A stretch of 64,000 nt of DNA from an uncultured Aliiroseovarius sp. (GTDB lineage Bacteria; Pseudomonadota; Alphaproteobacteria; Rhodobacterales; Rhodobacteraceae). Of the stretch, positions 1 to 8,805 are shown in pieces. The DNA lies in the NCBI RefSeq assembly GCF_947492455.1, contig NZ_CANLNB010000006.1:94456-158455 (forward strand), given 5' to 3'. Numbering within the stretch: position 1 is the stretch's first letter; the number at the start of each line of letters is the position of its first letter. The notes beneath the pieces were generated by a model that worked only from the letters and a program-made list of their open reading frames with translations, ran no database searches and was not told the origin of the DNA. Made by a program: the position numbers and the translations under genes.

Positions 1-2
1 TC

Positions 3-2645
3 ATCGAAGACAATGCGGGTGCAGATGCTCCCACCCATGTGGCTGTAATCTTTGACCATTCCGGCAAGACGTTCCGCAGTGACATCTACCCCGAATACAA
101 AGCCAACCGTCCCCCTGCACCCGAAGACCTGCGCCCGCAATTCCCGCTGACCCGCGACGCCACCCGCGCCTTCAATATCGCCTGTATCGAGGTCGAAGGG
201 TTCGAGGCCGACGACATCATCGCCACCCTTGCCCGTCAAGCGGACGAGGCGGGCGGTCGCGTGACCATCCTGTCCTCGGACAAAGACCTGATGCAGCTTG
301 TGGGCGGCGGGGTCGAAATGCTCGACCCGATGAAAAACAAGCGGATCGGCGTCGAGGGCGTGGAAGAGAAATTCGGCGTCGGCCCCAACCGTGTGGTCGA
401 TGTGCAGGCACTGGCAGGCGATAGCGTCGACAACGTGCCGGGTGCGCCCGGCATCGGCATCAAGACCGCCGCGCTTTTGATCAACGAATTCGGCGACCTC
501 GACACGCTTCTGGAACGCGCCGAGGAGATCAAACAGCCCAAGCGCCGCCAGACCCTGATCGAGAAAGCCGACCAGATCCGCATCTCGCGCCAGCTGGTGA
601 AGTTGGACGATCAGATGGATCTGGACGTGGCGTTCGAGGATCTTGAACTGAAAGATCCAGAACCAGAAACGCTGTTGAATTTCTTGGCTGAAATGGAGTT
701 CCGCACGCTGACCAATCGCGTCGCTGGCAAGCTGGGGATGGACGCCCCCGAGATCGCGCAGCCGGAAGGCAGCGATGCGCCCGCAGCGCCCGAAATGCCC
801 GCCATCGACCCCGAGAAATACGAGTGGGTCAAAGACATGGACGCTCTTTCCGCGTGGATAGATCGGGCTTACGCGCGTGGCTATGTGGCCTTCGACACCG
901 AAACCACCGGCCTGAACGAAATGCTGGTTGATCTGGTCGGCATCTCGCTGGCCGTCGAGGCCGGGGAAGCCTGCTATATCCCACTGACCCACAAGACCAG
1001 TCAGGCAGACGATCTGTTCGGTGGCTCGGATCTGGCCGAGGGGCAATTGCCGCTGGATCAGGTCATTGCGGCGCTTAAACCGATGCTGGAGGATCCCGCG
1101 ATCCTGAAGATCGGCCAGAACATGAAATACGACGCCAAGATCCTGGCGCGCTATGGCGTAAACGTCGCCCCGATCGATGACACGATGCTGATGTCCTATG
1201 CCCAGAATGCGGGCCTGCATGGGCATGGCATGGACAAACTGTCGGAAGAATACCTGTCGCACAGCCCGATCTCGATCAAGTCGCTGTTGGGCACCGGGAA
1301 GTCTGCCATCACCTTTGATCGTGTGCCCATCGAAGACGCGGTGAAATACGCGGCCGAGGATGCAGACATTACCCTGCGCCTGTGGCAAATCCTGAAGCCG
1401 CGTCTGCACAGCAGCCACGTCACGCGCGTCTATGAACGGCTTGAACGCCCGCTGGTCCCGGTTCTGGCGCAGATGGAGATGACCGGCATCAAGGTCGATC
1501 GCGAGGTCCTGTCGCGCATGTCCAACGCCTTCGCCCAGAAAATGGCGGGATATGAGGCCGAGCTGCACGAAATCGCAGGGCGCGACTTCAACGTGCAATC
1601 CCCGGCGCAGGTGGGCGAAATCCTGTTTGGCGAGATGGAACTGCCCGGCGGTAAGAAAACCAAGACCGGTCAGTGGTCGACGCCCGCCGATGTGCTGGAA
1701 GACCTCGCCGCCGAACATCCTTTTGCCGCGCGGGTTCTGGACTATCGACAGCTGCAAAAACTGAAATCGACCTACACGGACGCGCTGCAGGATCACATTC
1801 ACCCGGAAACGGGTCGTGTGCATACGTCTTACCTGCAAACCGGGGCGAACACGGGACGCATGGCGTCCAGCGATCCGAACCTGCAAAACATCCCGGTCCG
1901 GACCGAGGAAGGCCGCCGCATTCGCGAGGCATTCGTCGCCCCCGAAGGGACTAAGCTGATCAGCCTCGACTACAGCCAGATCGAACTGCGCATTCTGGCC
2001 CATATGGCCGGGATCGACGCGCTGAAACAGGCTTTCCGCGACGGCCACGACATCCACGCCATGACCGCGTCCGAGATGTTCGATGTACCGCTGGACGAAA
2101 TGACGCCGGACATCCGCCGACAGGCGAAGGCGATCAACTTCGGGGTCATCTATGGCATCTCGGGCTTCGGTCTGGCGCGCAATCTGCGCATTCCGCGCTC
2201 CGAGGCGCAGGGCTTCATCGACCGCTATTTCGAACGCTTCCCCGGCATTCGCAAATACATGGACACCACCATTGAGTTCGCCAAGGAACACAAGCGGGTC
2301 GAGACGTTGTTCGGTCGCCGCATCCACACGCCCGAAATCGGCGCAAAAGGCCCGCAGGCGGGCTTCGCCAAACGCGCAGCGATCAACGCGCCCATCCAAG
2401 GCACCGCCGCGGATATCATTCGCCGTGCTATGATCCGTATGCCAGATGCGATCGCCAAACTACCTGCCAAGATGCTGTTGCAGGTCCACGATGAACTGAT
2501 CTTCGAAGTGGACGAAAACGCCGTGGACGAGGTGATCGAAACCGTGCGCCACGTCATGGAAGGCGCGGCGGAACCGGCAATCAAACTGGACGTACCGCTG
2601 GTGGTCGATGCAGGCGTGGGCATGAACTGGGCCGAGGCACACTAA
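3..2645 (+). CDS. polA: DNA polymerase I (5' end outside the window)
   Basis: Repair and Okazaki-fragment polymerase with 5'-3' exonuclease, 3'-5' exonuclease and polymerase domains. The reading frame is open from the first bases, so the first ~50 codons lie upstream; the GTG at 39 is only an internal codon (the residues before FDHSGKTFR fit the family). Visible parts: flap-nuclease domain to about base 750; the proofreading motif FDTETTGL near 889-912, so the 3'-5' exonuclease looks active; polymerase motif A DYSQIELR near 1969, motif B RRQAKAINFGVIYG near 2114 and motif C VHDEL near 2485. All key residues of these motifs are present and the frame ends normally with TAA. It is followed closely by a convergent regulator gene. 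Identification is firm. Confidence 0.97.
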   Translation: MEDNAGADAPTHVAVIFDHSGKTFRSDIYPEYKANRPPAPEDLRPQFPLTRDATRAFNIACIEVEGFEADDIIATLARQADEAGGRVTILSSDKDLMQLVGGGVEMLDPMKNKRIGVEGVEEKFGVGPNRVVDVQALAGDSVDNVPGAPGIGIKTAALLINEFGDLDTLLERAEEIKQPKRRQTLIEKADQIRISRQLVKLDDQMDLDVAFEDLELKDPEPETLLNFLAEMEFRTLTNRVAGKLGMDAPEIAQPEGSDAPAAPEMPAIDPEKYEWVKDMDALSAWIDRAYARGYVAFDTETTGLNEMLVDLVGISLAVEAGEACYIPLTHKTSQADDLFGGSDLAEGQLPLDQVIAALKPMLEDPAILKIGQNMKYDAKILARYGVNVAPIDDTMLMSYAQNAGLHGHGMDKLSEEYLSHSPISIKSLLGTGKSAITFDRVPIEDAVKYAAEDADITLRLWQILKPRLHSSHVTRVYERLERPLVPVLAQMEMTGIKVDREVLSRMSNAFAQKMAGYEAELHEIAGRDFNVQSPAQVGEILFGEMELPGGKKTKTGQWSTPADVLEDLAAEHPFAARVLDYRQLQKLKSTYTDALQDHIHPETGRVHTSYLQTGANTGRMASSDPNLQNIPVRTEEGRRIREAFVAPEGTKLISLDYSQIELRILAHMAGIDALKQAFRDGHDIHAMTASEMFDVPLDEMTPDIRRQAKAINFGVIYGISGFGLARNLRIPRSEAQGFIDRYFERFPGIRKYMDTTIEFAKEHKRVETLFGRRIHTPEIGAKGPQAGFAKRAAINAPIQGTAADIIRRAMIRMPDAIAKLPAKMLLQVHDELIFEVDENAVDEVIETVRHVMEGAAEPAIKLDVPLVVDAGVGMNWAEAH

Positions 2646-2712
2646 ACACGGCCCGCTTTTCTTGTCCCAAATATCCCGGGGTGAGCCCGGCACGGGCGAG
2701 GGGCAGCGCCCC

Positions 2713-3435
2713 TTACTTGCGCACCGGCACATCCCCATCGCCGCGCGGGTCTAACCCCTGCGCTTCCAACTTGTCGTAAAGCGCGTTCAGCCCCTTGTCG
2801 CGCTCCTCGCGGAAGCGGTCTCCGGTCGAGAACCCTTCGATCCGGTCGACGCGGAACATACGGAAGTCTTCACGTAGCTCGCACCAGCCCACCACGGTCC
2901 ACCCATTGCGCCAGAGCCAAAGGGCCAAGGGGCGGATTGTGCGGGTGGACTTTGCGCCTGCCTCGTCCGCATATGTCATGATCAACCGTAGCCGCGTATC
3001 AATGGCGCTTTCGATTTGGTCGATGAAATGCCGGTCACGATCAGAGGGGCGCAAGGTGGGGCCGGCGTGGATCTCGACCCGCTTGGCTTGGGCCTCTAAT
3101 GCTTCCGGCAGCACCGCGCGAATTTTGATCAGGGCTTCGCGGGCGGCGGCGGCCATCGCAGCCCCGCCCATCCGTTCGATCAAGTGGGTGCCTGCGATCA
3201 CGGCCATGATCTCGTCCCGGTTGAACATCAGGGGCGGCATATCATAGCCCGCCCGCATCACGTACCCGACGCCCGCCTCGCCCTCGATCGGAACGCCCGA
3301 ACCGATCAGGTCAGCGACATCACGATAGATCGTGCGCTCGCTGACCTCGAGTTTTTCGGCCAGATCCCGCGCCGTGGTCAGCCGACCGCCTCGAAGCAGC
3401 TGAACAATCTGAAAAAGGCGATCGGCACGGCGCAT
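2713..3435 (-). CDS. YafY-type transcriptional regulator (HTH + WYL domain)
   Basis: A 240-residue regulator. Residues 1-60 form a DeoR-like helix-turn-helix (ARDLAEKLEVSERTIYRD), and residues ~135-210 form a WYL domain, a proposed ligand-binding module. The gene begins four bases after the stop of the VOC gene, so the two are surely co-transcribed. An inverted repeat with TGACA/TGTCA arms in front of the VOC gene (3855-3878) is a reasonable autoregulatory operator. The ligand is unknown. The pairing of a YafY-type regulator with a VOC-fold protein is common in proteobacteria, which suggests it senses a small electrophile or antibiotic-like compound; that last step is inference. Confidence 0.88.
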   Translation of the reverse strand: MRRADRLFQIVQLLRGGRLTTARDLAEKLEVSERTIYRDVADLIGSGVPIEGEAGVGYVMRAGYDMPPLMFNRDEIMAVIAGTHLIERMGGAAMAAAAREALIKIRAVLPEALEAQAKRVEIHAGPTLRPSDRDRHFIDQIESAIDTRLRLIMTYADEAGAKSTRTIRPLALWLWRNGWTVVGWCELREDFRMFRVDRIEGFSTGDRFREERDKGLNALYDKLEAQGLDPRGDGDVPVRK

Positions 3436-3438
3436 GGA

Positions 3439-3807
3439 TCAGGCGGCTTTCGGTTCAAACATGCCGATCGCGTTGCCATCGGGGTCCGAGGCATAGACGA
3501 AGCGCCCCATCGGCAGCGGGATTGGATCGCTGGTCACCTTGCCACCCGCACCTTCGCAGCGCGCAATCGCGTCTTCCAGCGCGTCCGGCACCACCATGTG
3601 CACGGTCGGGCCACTGCCATCAACCGCAGGCTTGCCGGCATAGAGATGCCCGCCACCCGGCGCGTCGGTGCCGCCAAAATCAGCCATCGGCACGGGGCCG
3701 GTGGTGTCGATCTTCATCGTCCATTTGAAGACAGTGCTATAGAAACTCACGGCTTTTTCCAGGTCAGAAACGGGGATCTCGCTCCAGCATACAATCGTGG
3801 GGGTCAT
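3439..3807 (-). CDS. VOC (glyoxalase/bleomycin-resistance fold) family protein
   Basis: A 122-residue protein with the vicinal oxygen chelate fold. It opens with TPTIVCWSEIPVSDLEKAVS, then FYSTVFKW, and ends with the paired half VYASDPDGNAIGMFEP, typical of small PhnB/glyoxalase-like proteins. The ATG at 3807 is chosen because AAAGGA lies about eight bases upstream; a longer open frame to 3867 has no good ribosome site. It is the first gene of a two-gene unit with the WYL regulator. Members of this family include metal-dependent lyases, dioxygenases and antibiotic-binding proteins; the sequence does not show which. Function beyond the fold is unassigned. Confidence 0.85.
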   Translation of the reverse strand: MTPTIVCWSEIPVSDLEKAVSFYSTVFKWTMKIDTTGPVPMADFGGTDAPGGGHLYAGKPAVDGSGPTVHMVVPDALEDAIARCEGAGGKVTSDPIPLPMGRFVYASDPDGNAIGMFEPKAA

Positions 3808-3854
3808 TGGGTCAGTCCTTTCATCAGTGTTGATGAGGCGGTTCTGACATACCC

Positions 3855-3878
3855 CTCCTGACAGCATAGTGTCAGGAG
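3855..3878. promoter_or_regulatory. Inverted repeat, candidate operator of the WYL regulator
   Basis: CTCCTGACA and TGTCAGGAG form a perfect 9-bp inverted repeat around a 6-base spacer. Further TGACA (3844) and TGTCA (3881) half-sites flank it. It lies ~48 bases before the VOC start and just after the stop of the upstream gene. No T-run follows on either strand, so an operator fits better than a terminator. Confidence 0.5.
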
Positions 3879-3882
3879 CCTG

Positions 3883-4641
3883 TCAGCCGAACCCATTTAT
3901 CCATGACAGCCCGTCTTCGGTTCGGCCAGAGGGGTGGTATTCACCACTGATCCATCCTGCATAGCCCTCGTCATCCAACTGCCGAAACCACGCGGGATAG
4001 TCGATCACGCCTGTCTCAGGCTCGTGCCGGTCTGGTATGCCACCCACCTGAATGTGGCGGGTCAGGTGTTTCACCTTTTCCCAAGTGGCTTGCATGTCGC
4101 CAGTGATTTTGTGGGCATGGTAGGCGTCGAACTGCATGTGCAAATTAGGTGCATTGACCTCGGCCAGAATCTCAGTTGCCAAATCGTAGTCCGACAGGAA
4201 ATAGCCCGGCATGTCGTCTCGATTGATCGGTTCGATGGTCAGGCTTTGTTTCGGGGCAGCGTCAGCGGCCCATATCAGGTTTTCGACAAATGCCGCACGA
4301 GCTGCACCCCCTTCCGCCGCGCCTGCCATGATGTGCAGATGCGTGGCGTTAAAGGCCTGTGCAAAGCGCAGTGCGCGCTTAAAATCATGGCGAAACCGGT
4401 CTTGTCCGTCCGGCATGGCCGCAAAGCCGCGCGGACCACCCGTCCAGTTGGGTGGCGGCGTGTTGATCAACGCCATTTGCAGCCCGTTTGCCGTTAGCCG
4501 ACGCTGAATGTCCTTGGCCGGATCGTCATAGGGGAACAGCACCTCGACCGCGGCAAACCCGGCCTCGGCGGCGGCGTCGAACCGGTCCAGAAAGGGCAGT
4601 TCGGTGAACAGCAAAGTAAGGTTGGCGGCGAAACGAGGCAT
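3883..4641 (-). CDS. hyi: Hydroxypyruvate isomerase family protein
   Basis: A 252-residue AP-endonuclease-2-fold TIM barrel protein, close to the usual ~258 residues of Hyi, which interconverts hydroxypyruvate and tartronate semialdehyde in glyoxylate metabolism. Seen: N-terminal FAANLTLLFTELPFLDRF, LINTPPPNWTGGPRGFAA, and the C-terminal metal-site region HIQVGGIPDRHEPETGVIDY followed by GWISGEYHP. The ATG at 4641 gives the family N-terminus (MPRFAANLTLLF); upstream codons in the same frame do not fit. It stands alone on the minus strand, upstream of the VOC/WYL pair. Substrate assignment within the family (Hyi versus the related 2-oxo-tetronate isomerase OtnI) is not certain. Confidence 0.85.
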   Translation of the reverse strand: MPRFAANLTLLFTELPFLDRFDAAAEAGFAAVEVLFPYDDPAKDIQRRLTANGLQMALINTPPPNWTGGPRGFAAMPDGQDRFRHDFKRALRFAQAFNATHLHIMAGAAEGGAARAAFVENLIWAADAAPKQSLTIEPINRDDMPGYFLSDYDLATEILAEVNAPNLHMQFDAYHAHKITGDMQATWEKVKHLTRHIQVGGIPDRHEPETGVIDYPAWFRQLDDEGYAGWISGEYHPSGRTEDGLSWINGFG

Positions 4642-4748
4642 GGCAGTCTTCGGGTCCTTGTCAGCGGGGTTACGCCAAACTTGCCGATGGCGGTGTTTGA
4701 CGCAAGGCAAAGGTGTTGTAGGATTCTCGCAATTTAAAGGTGTTTTCC

Positions 4749-5189
4749 ATGCGTTTTGTTCTTGCCCTTATTGCGAGCCTTGCGGTGTCGGCCTGCCAGC
4801 CGAGCGAAAGCAGTGAAAGGGCCAGTTTCTGCGACCGCCTGATCGGGTGGGAGGTTGTGGACGCAAAGACCAAACGCGCGGTATCGCGGCCCGAGATTTG
4901 CGCACTGAGCCAGCCCGACGCGCTGTGGTTCCGGTCACAGCAGGTCAGCACCAAGCTGACAGGGCGAGACTTCTGGCTGTTGGTGCCGCCGAATGATCCA
5001 CATCTGAAGGGCAACGCGGTCTCCGGATGGGACCTTCAAGTGCGCCCCTATGGCTTTGCACACGAGTTCTTTCTGGTCCGCAACGCGGGCGCGCGCCTTC
5101 AACCCGCCATTGCCCAAGATGCCTGTCCACGTAAGGCGGTCGGTCTGGGCGGGATTGAAGGCGGCAAGACCTATTGTTTGACCAATTAG
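4749..5189 (+). CDS. Lipoprotein of unknown function
   Basis: A 146-residue protein with a lipoprotein signal: MRFVLALIASLAVSAC, where the Cys at residue 16 is the predicted lipidated residue. The ATG at 4749 is preceded by AAAGGTG at a good distance. The mature part has several further Cys residues (in FCDRLIG, EICALS, QDACPRKAVG, KTYCLTN), so disulfides in the periplasm are plausible. No domain is recognised. It lies between two minus-strand genes and ends ten bases before the stop of choV on the other strand, so it is a single transcription unit. Confidence 0.75.
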   Translation: MRFVLALIASLAVSACQPSESSERASFCDRLIGWEVVDAKTKRAVSRPEICALSQPDALWFRSQQVSTKLTGRDFWLLVPPNDPHLKGNAVSGWDLQVRPYGFAHEFFLVRNAGARLQPAIAQDACPRKAVGLGGIEGGKTYCLTN

Positions 5190-5199
5190 GCCCGCGCGC

Positions 5200-6219
5200 T
5201 TAGCTGCGCGGGTCCAGAAGGCGGGCCATGACGGCGTCCGAAGTAATGCGCCCGACGGACTGTCCGGCTTCGGTCACGCCAATCTCGTCTTGCCCAGTCA
5301 GTGCTTTCATCACCACATCCACATGATCTGCCACGTCGACGGTGATTGATGCGGCCGAGGCGCCACCTTCCATCACGTCGCGCGCGGTTAGAACGCCCAG
5401 CGGGTTCATATGCGCCACGAAATCCGCCACGTAGTCGTTCACCGGATGGGTGAAGATGTCGCGCGGCGTGCCGCATTGGACGATGCGCCCGCCCTCCATG
5501 ATGGCAATCCGGTCGCCCAGTTTGAACGCCTCGTCCAGATCGTGGCTGACGAAGATGATGGTGCGTTTCAGGCGTTGCTGAAGCTCGATCAACTCGTCTT
5601 GCAGGCGCGCTCGGATCAGTGGGTCGAGGGCCGAGAACGGCTCGTCCATCAGAAGGATCGGCGCTTGGGTGGCAAAGGCGCGGGCAAGGCCCACACGCTG
5701 TTGCATGCCGCCCGACAGCTCGCCCACTTTGCGGTTGGCCCATTCGCTGAGGTTGACCAGCTCTAGCTGCTCGTCCACGCGGGCTTTGTGTTCGGCTTTG
5801 GCCATACCGGCTAGTTCCAGACCCAGCCCGACGTTCTCGCGCACGGTTCTCCATGGCAGAAGGCCGAATTGCTGGAACACCATCGCCACGTGGTTCTGGC
5901 GGATCCGGCGCAGCGTGCCAGCGTCGGCATTGGTCACATCAACCAGCCCGTTTCCGTCATTTACCCGCACGCAGCCACGCACCACCGGGTTCAGCGCGTT
6001 CACGCCGCGCAGCAGGGTGGACTTGCCCGATCCGGACAGCCCCATCAGCACAAGGATTTCGCCCTCGGCCACGGACAGCGAGCAGTTGTGCACGCCCAGC
6101 ACTTGGCCGGTTTCGGTCTTTACGACCGAGCGGTCCTTGCCCGCATCCATTGCGGGCAGGGCGCTTTCCGGTTTGTCGCCGAACACGATCGAGACATTGT
6201 CAAATTCTACAGCGGTCAT
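5200..6219 (-). CDS. choV: Choline/glycine betaine ABC transporter, ATP-binding subunit
   Basis: A 339-residue ATPase of the ProV/OpuA type that energises import of quaternary amines. Walker A GLSGSGKST at 60-68, Q-loop FQQFGLLPW near 115-123, signature LSGGMQQR at 168-175, Walker B ILLMDEP at 188-194, and the D-loop ALD. The C-terminal ~70 residues form a CBS-like pair (DVMEGGASAASITVDVADHV...GRITSDAVMARLLDP), which in this family senses ionic strength. It is the last gene of choX-lysE-choW-choV and starts two bases after the choW stop. Choline is the preferred substrate by context (choX and betICA next door); betaine cannot be excluded by sequence. Confidence 0.93.
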   Translation of the reverse strand: MTAVEFDNVSIVFGDKPESALPAMDAGKDRSVVKTETGQVLGVHNCSLSVAEGEILVLMGLSGSGKSTLLRGVNALNPVVRGCVRVNDGNGLVDVTNADAGTLRRIRQNHVAMVFQQFGLLPWRTVRENVGLGLELAGMAKAEHKARVDEQLELVNLSEWANRKVGELSGGMQQRVGLARAFATQAPILLMDEPFSALDPLIRARLQDELIELQQRLKRTIIFVSHDLDEAFKLGDRIAIMEGGRIVQCGTPRDIFTHPVNDYVADFVAHMNPLGVLTARDVMEGGASAASITVDVADHVDVVMKALTGQDEIGVTEAGQSVGRITSDAVMARLLDPRS

Positions 6220-6221
6220 GA

Positions 6222-7058
6222 TTACGCCTCCCGTTCTACGCGCAGCATGCGATCAAGGGCGATGGCGACCGCCACAATGACCAGCCCGCTTTCAAAGCCC
6301 AGCGATGCGTTCACCGTGTTCAGGGCGCGCACCACCGGCACACCAAGGCCGTCTGCACCAACCAGGGCCGCGATGACGACCATCGACAGCGACAGCATGA
6401 TGGTCTGGTTCAACCCGGTCATGATCTGCGGGAAGGCCGAGGGCAGCTCGATCTTCCACAGGGTCTGCATCCGGGTGGCGCCAAAGGCCTGTCCAGCCTC
6501 GGTTAGGGCTTTCGGCACTTGGCTGACGCCCAGTTGGGTCAGGCGGATTGGGGCCGGGATCACGAAGATGAAGGTCGCCACAAGGCCTGGCACCATGCCG
6601 ATGCCAAACAGCACGATCATCGGGATCAGGTACACGAAGGTCGGGATCGTTTGCATCATGTCCAGAACCGGCAGGATCGCTTGGAAGAAGCGCGGGCGGT
6701 GGGCGGCGTAGATGCCGATCGGCACGCCAACGCCCATACAGAACAGGACCGAGAAGACGATCAGCGTCAGGCTTTCTGTGGTTTCTTCCCAATAGCCTTG
6801 GTTCAGCACGTAAAGGAAGCACAGCGCGACAACGGCGACGCGGCCCCAGCTACGCTGGATGTAGTAGGTCAGTGCACCCAGAAGTGCGACGATCAGCAGG
6901 GCGGGCGGGTATTGCAAGAGCCACAGGAACCCGTCGATCCCGTCACTCAGGACATCATCGACGAAGTCAAAGAAGGGGCCAAATGCGTCGGTCAGCCAGT
7001 CAAACCCATTCGAGATGGTTTTGCCGACCGGAATTTTGGTATCTGTCAGCCAGTCCAC
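6222..7058 (-). CDS. choW: Choline/glycine betaine ABC transporter permease
   Basis: A 278-residue ProW-type inner-membrane permease with about seven hydrophobic segments. It has the binding-protein-dependent EAA loop region around TEAGQAFGATRMQTLWKIEL, which docks onto the ATPase, followed by PSAFPQIMTGLNQTIMLSLS. Tail GLVIVAVAIALDRMLRV. It begins three bases after the stop of the LysE-type gene and is almost joined to choV, so the three are one mRNA. It forms the channel for substrate delivered by ChoX. Confidence 0.93.
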   Translation of the reverse strand: MDWLTDTKIPVGKTISNGFDWLTDAFGPFFDFVDDVLSDGIDGFLWLLQYPPALLIVALLGALTYYIQRSWGRVAVVALCFLYVLNQGYWEETTESLTLIVFSVLFCMGVGVPIGIYAAHRPRFFQAILPVLDMMQTIPTFVYLIPMIVLFGIGMVPGLVATFIFVIPAPIRLTQLGVSQVPKALTEAGQAFGATRMQTLWKIELPSAFPQIMTGLNQTIMLSLSMVVIAALVGADGLGVPVVRALNTVNASLGFESGLVIVAVAIALDRMLRVEREA

Positions 7059-7061
7059 GTG

Positions 7062-7676
7062 TCAGTGCCTTTCATTAAGGGCCAGGGCAAGGCCAGAGAA
7101 GATCAGGAAGCCGCCGACGCCCTTGTTCAGGGTATGCAGGCGGTGCGGGGTTAGAAGGCCTTGGAAGCCTGCGCCAAATCCTGCGTAAAGTGCAACCGCA
7201 AGACATTCGAGCACCAGAAACAGCCCGCCAAGAAGCGCATATTGCGGGGCGAGCGGTTGGGCAAGGTCGGTGAATTGTGGGAAGAAAGCTGTGAAGATTG
7301 CGATGGCTTTCGGGTTGCCGATGGCGATCAGGAAGTCGCGGCGGATTAGCGCGGTAACCGGTTCATCCGATAGTGGCGTGGTTTCGGCCTGCGGTTTTGC
7401 ACGCCACATGCGCCAGCCGACATAGATCAGATAGGCGGCGCCCGCGTATTTCACCGCGTTGAACGCAGCCTCCGAGGCAGCAAGAACTGCCCCCAGACCA
7501 ATGCCCACAAGCAGGATCATCGCGGCAAAGGGCAGCATACGGCCCATGCCCCCAGCAAGCCCAACCAAAAGCCCGCGCCGCGCACCGTTCGAAAAGGCCA
7601 ATACATTATTGGGCCCCGGCGCGATGTTCAGCGCGAAGCAGGCCGGAATGAACAGGGCGAGCGTGGCAAGTGTCAT
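7062..7676 (-). CDS. LysE/RhtB family exporter inside the choline transport operon
   Basis: A 204-residue membrane protein of the LysE/RhtB amino-acid exporter family with about six membrane segments. The family signature near the N-terminus is clear (FALNIAPGPNNVLAFSNGARRGLLVG). RhtB relatives export homoserine, threonine, leucine or other small zwitterions by proton exchange. It sits between choX and choW, four bases from choW, which is an odd place: an exporter in an import operon. A GC-rich hairpin (7704-7731) separates it from choX. One reading is release of excess betaine or an amino acid after choline catabolism, but the substrate is not shown by sequence. Confidence 0.88.
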   Translation of the reverse strand: MTLATLALFIPACFALNIAPGPNNVLAFSNGARRGLLVGLAGGMGRMLPFAAMILLVGIGLGAVLAASEAAFNAVKYAGAAYLIYVGWRMWRAKPQAETTPLSDEPVTALIRRDFLIAIGNPKAIAIFTAFFPQFTDLAQPLAPQYALLGGLFLVLECLAVALYAGFGAGFQGLLTPHRLHTLNKGVGGFLIFSGLALALNERH

Positions 7677-7703
7677 ATCTGGTTCTTCAGGATGTCAAAA
7701 CGA

Positions 7704-7731
7704 AACGCGCCGGGAGGATCCCCGGCGCGTT
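7704..7731 (-). terminator. Attenuator-like hairpin after choX
   Basis: AACGCGCCGGG pairs perfectly with CCCGGCGCGTT over 11 bp around a 6-base loop. On the minus strand it is followed by TTTCGTTTT (the innermost T's belong to the stem end). It lies between choX and the LysE-type gene and probably makes choX mRNA more abundant than the membrane and ATPase genes, as is usual for binding-protein transporters. Confidence 0.75.
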
Positions 7732-7747
7732 CCAAATTGTGTTGGGT

Positions 7748-8680
7748 TTACATGCCCAGCGAGGCTTTAACCGCGGCCACAGCATCGCCACCGTCTTTGG
7801 TGGTCACGCCGTCCAGCCATGCCATGTAGGCGTCGGGGTTGGCAGCCAGCCATGCTTTGGCAGCGTCAGCGGGATCTTGGCCGTCATTCAGGATGGCGCC
7901 CATGATCTCGTTTTCCATCGCCAGCGAGAAGCTGAGGTTTTGCAGCAACTTACCGGTGTTGGCGCATTCACTCACGTAGCCTGCACGGGTGTTGGTGTCG
8001 ACCACGGCACCACCCAGGTTCGGGCCGAAGAAGTCGTCGCCGCCGGTCAGATAGGACATCTCGAAGTTGGCGTTCATCGGGTGGGGTTCCCAGCCCAGGA
8101 ATACGATCGGCTCGCCTTTCTTATCGGCGCGGGCCACTTGGGCCAGCATGCCCTGTTCCGAGCTTTCAGCAACCTCGAAGCCTTCAAGGCCAAATGCGTT
8201 GCCGTCGATCATCGACTGGATCAGGCGGTTGCCGTCATTGCCCGGCTCGATGCCATAGATCTTGCCTTCCAGCGCGTCTGCTTGGGCCGCAATGTCAGCG
8301 AAATCCTTGATGCCCAGATCAGCGGCGGCCTTGTTCACGGCCAGCGTGTACTTGGCGCCTTCCAGGTTGGTGCGCACGGTGTCGACGGTGCCTGCCTCGC
8401 GATAGGGCGCGATGTCGGCTTCCATGGTGGGCATCCAGTTGCCCAGGAATACGTCAACGTCGCCTTCAGCAAGCGAGGTATAGGTTACCGGCACGGACAG
8501 GACCTTGATGTCGGTCTCATAGCCCAGAGCTTCCAGAACAACGGTGGTGGCCGCGGTGGTTGCGGTGATGTCTGTCCAGCCAACGTCCGAGAAGGTTACT
8601 TCGTCGCAGTGGCCATCAGCAAACGCGGTGGTGGCAACAGCCGACAGCGCGATGGCGGAAAGTGTGGATTTGAGTTTCAT
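7748..8680 (-). CDS. choX: Choline ABC transporter periplasmic binding protein
   Basis: A 310-residue protein of the OpuAC/ProX fold. Residues 1-21 are a Sec signal peptide ending TTAFA/DG. Trp-containing stretches fit the aromatic box that grips the quaternary ammonium group: SDVGWTDITA, FLGNWMPTMEADI and VFLGWEPHPMN. The start ATG has GGGAG upstream. It leads the minus-strand operon with lysE-like, choW and choV and is divergent from betI, with which it shares the 186-base control region. Choline rather than betaine is inferred from the bet genes; the family assignment itself is firm. Confidence 0.93.
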   Translation of the reverse strand: MKLKSTLSAIALSAVATTAFADGHCDEVTFSDVGWTDITATTAATTVVLEALGYETDIKVLSVPVTYTSLAEGDVDVFLGNWMPTMEADIAPYREAGTVDTVRTNLEGAKYTLAVNKAAADLGIKDFADIAAQADALEGKIYGIEPGNDGNRLIQSMIDGNAFGLEGFEVAESSEQGMLAQVARADKKGEPIVFLGWEPHPMNANFEMSYLTGGDDFFGPNLGGAVVDTNTRAGYVSECANTGKLLQNLSFSLAMENEIMGAILNDGQDPADAAKAWLAANPDAYMAWLDGVTTKDGGDAVAAVKASLGM

Positions 8681-8805
8681 ATGTTCGCTCCCTGTTTTTT
8701 TGGTGCGGTTTTGCTGGCCGGGGCCCGCATATGCAGACCACTCGGCGTGACCCTAACGCAGGTAGCGCAGGGGTGGAACCGGCTTCATTGGTGCAGACGG
8801 TGCTT

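Noticed and set aside
5200..8680. Transporter as a general glycine betaine/proline ProU system
   Set aside because: The shared control region with betI and the bet genes favours choline, though sequence alone does not exclude betaine.
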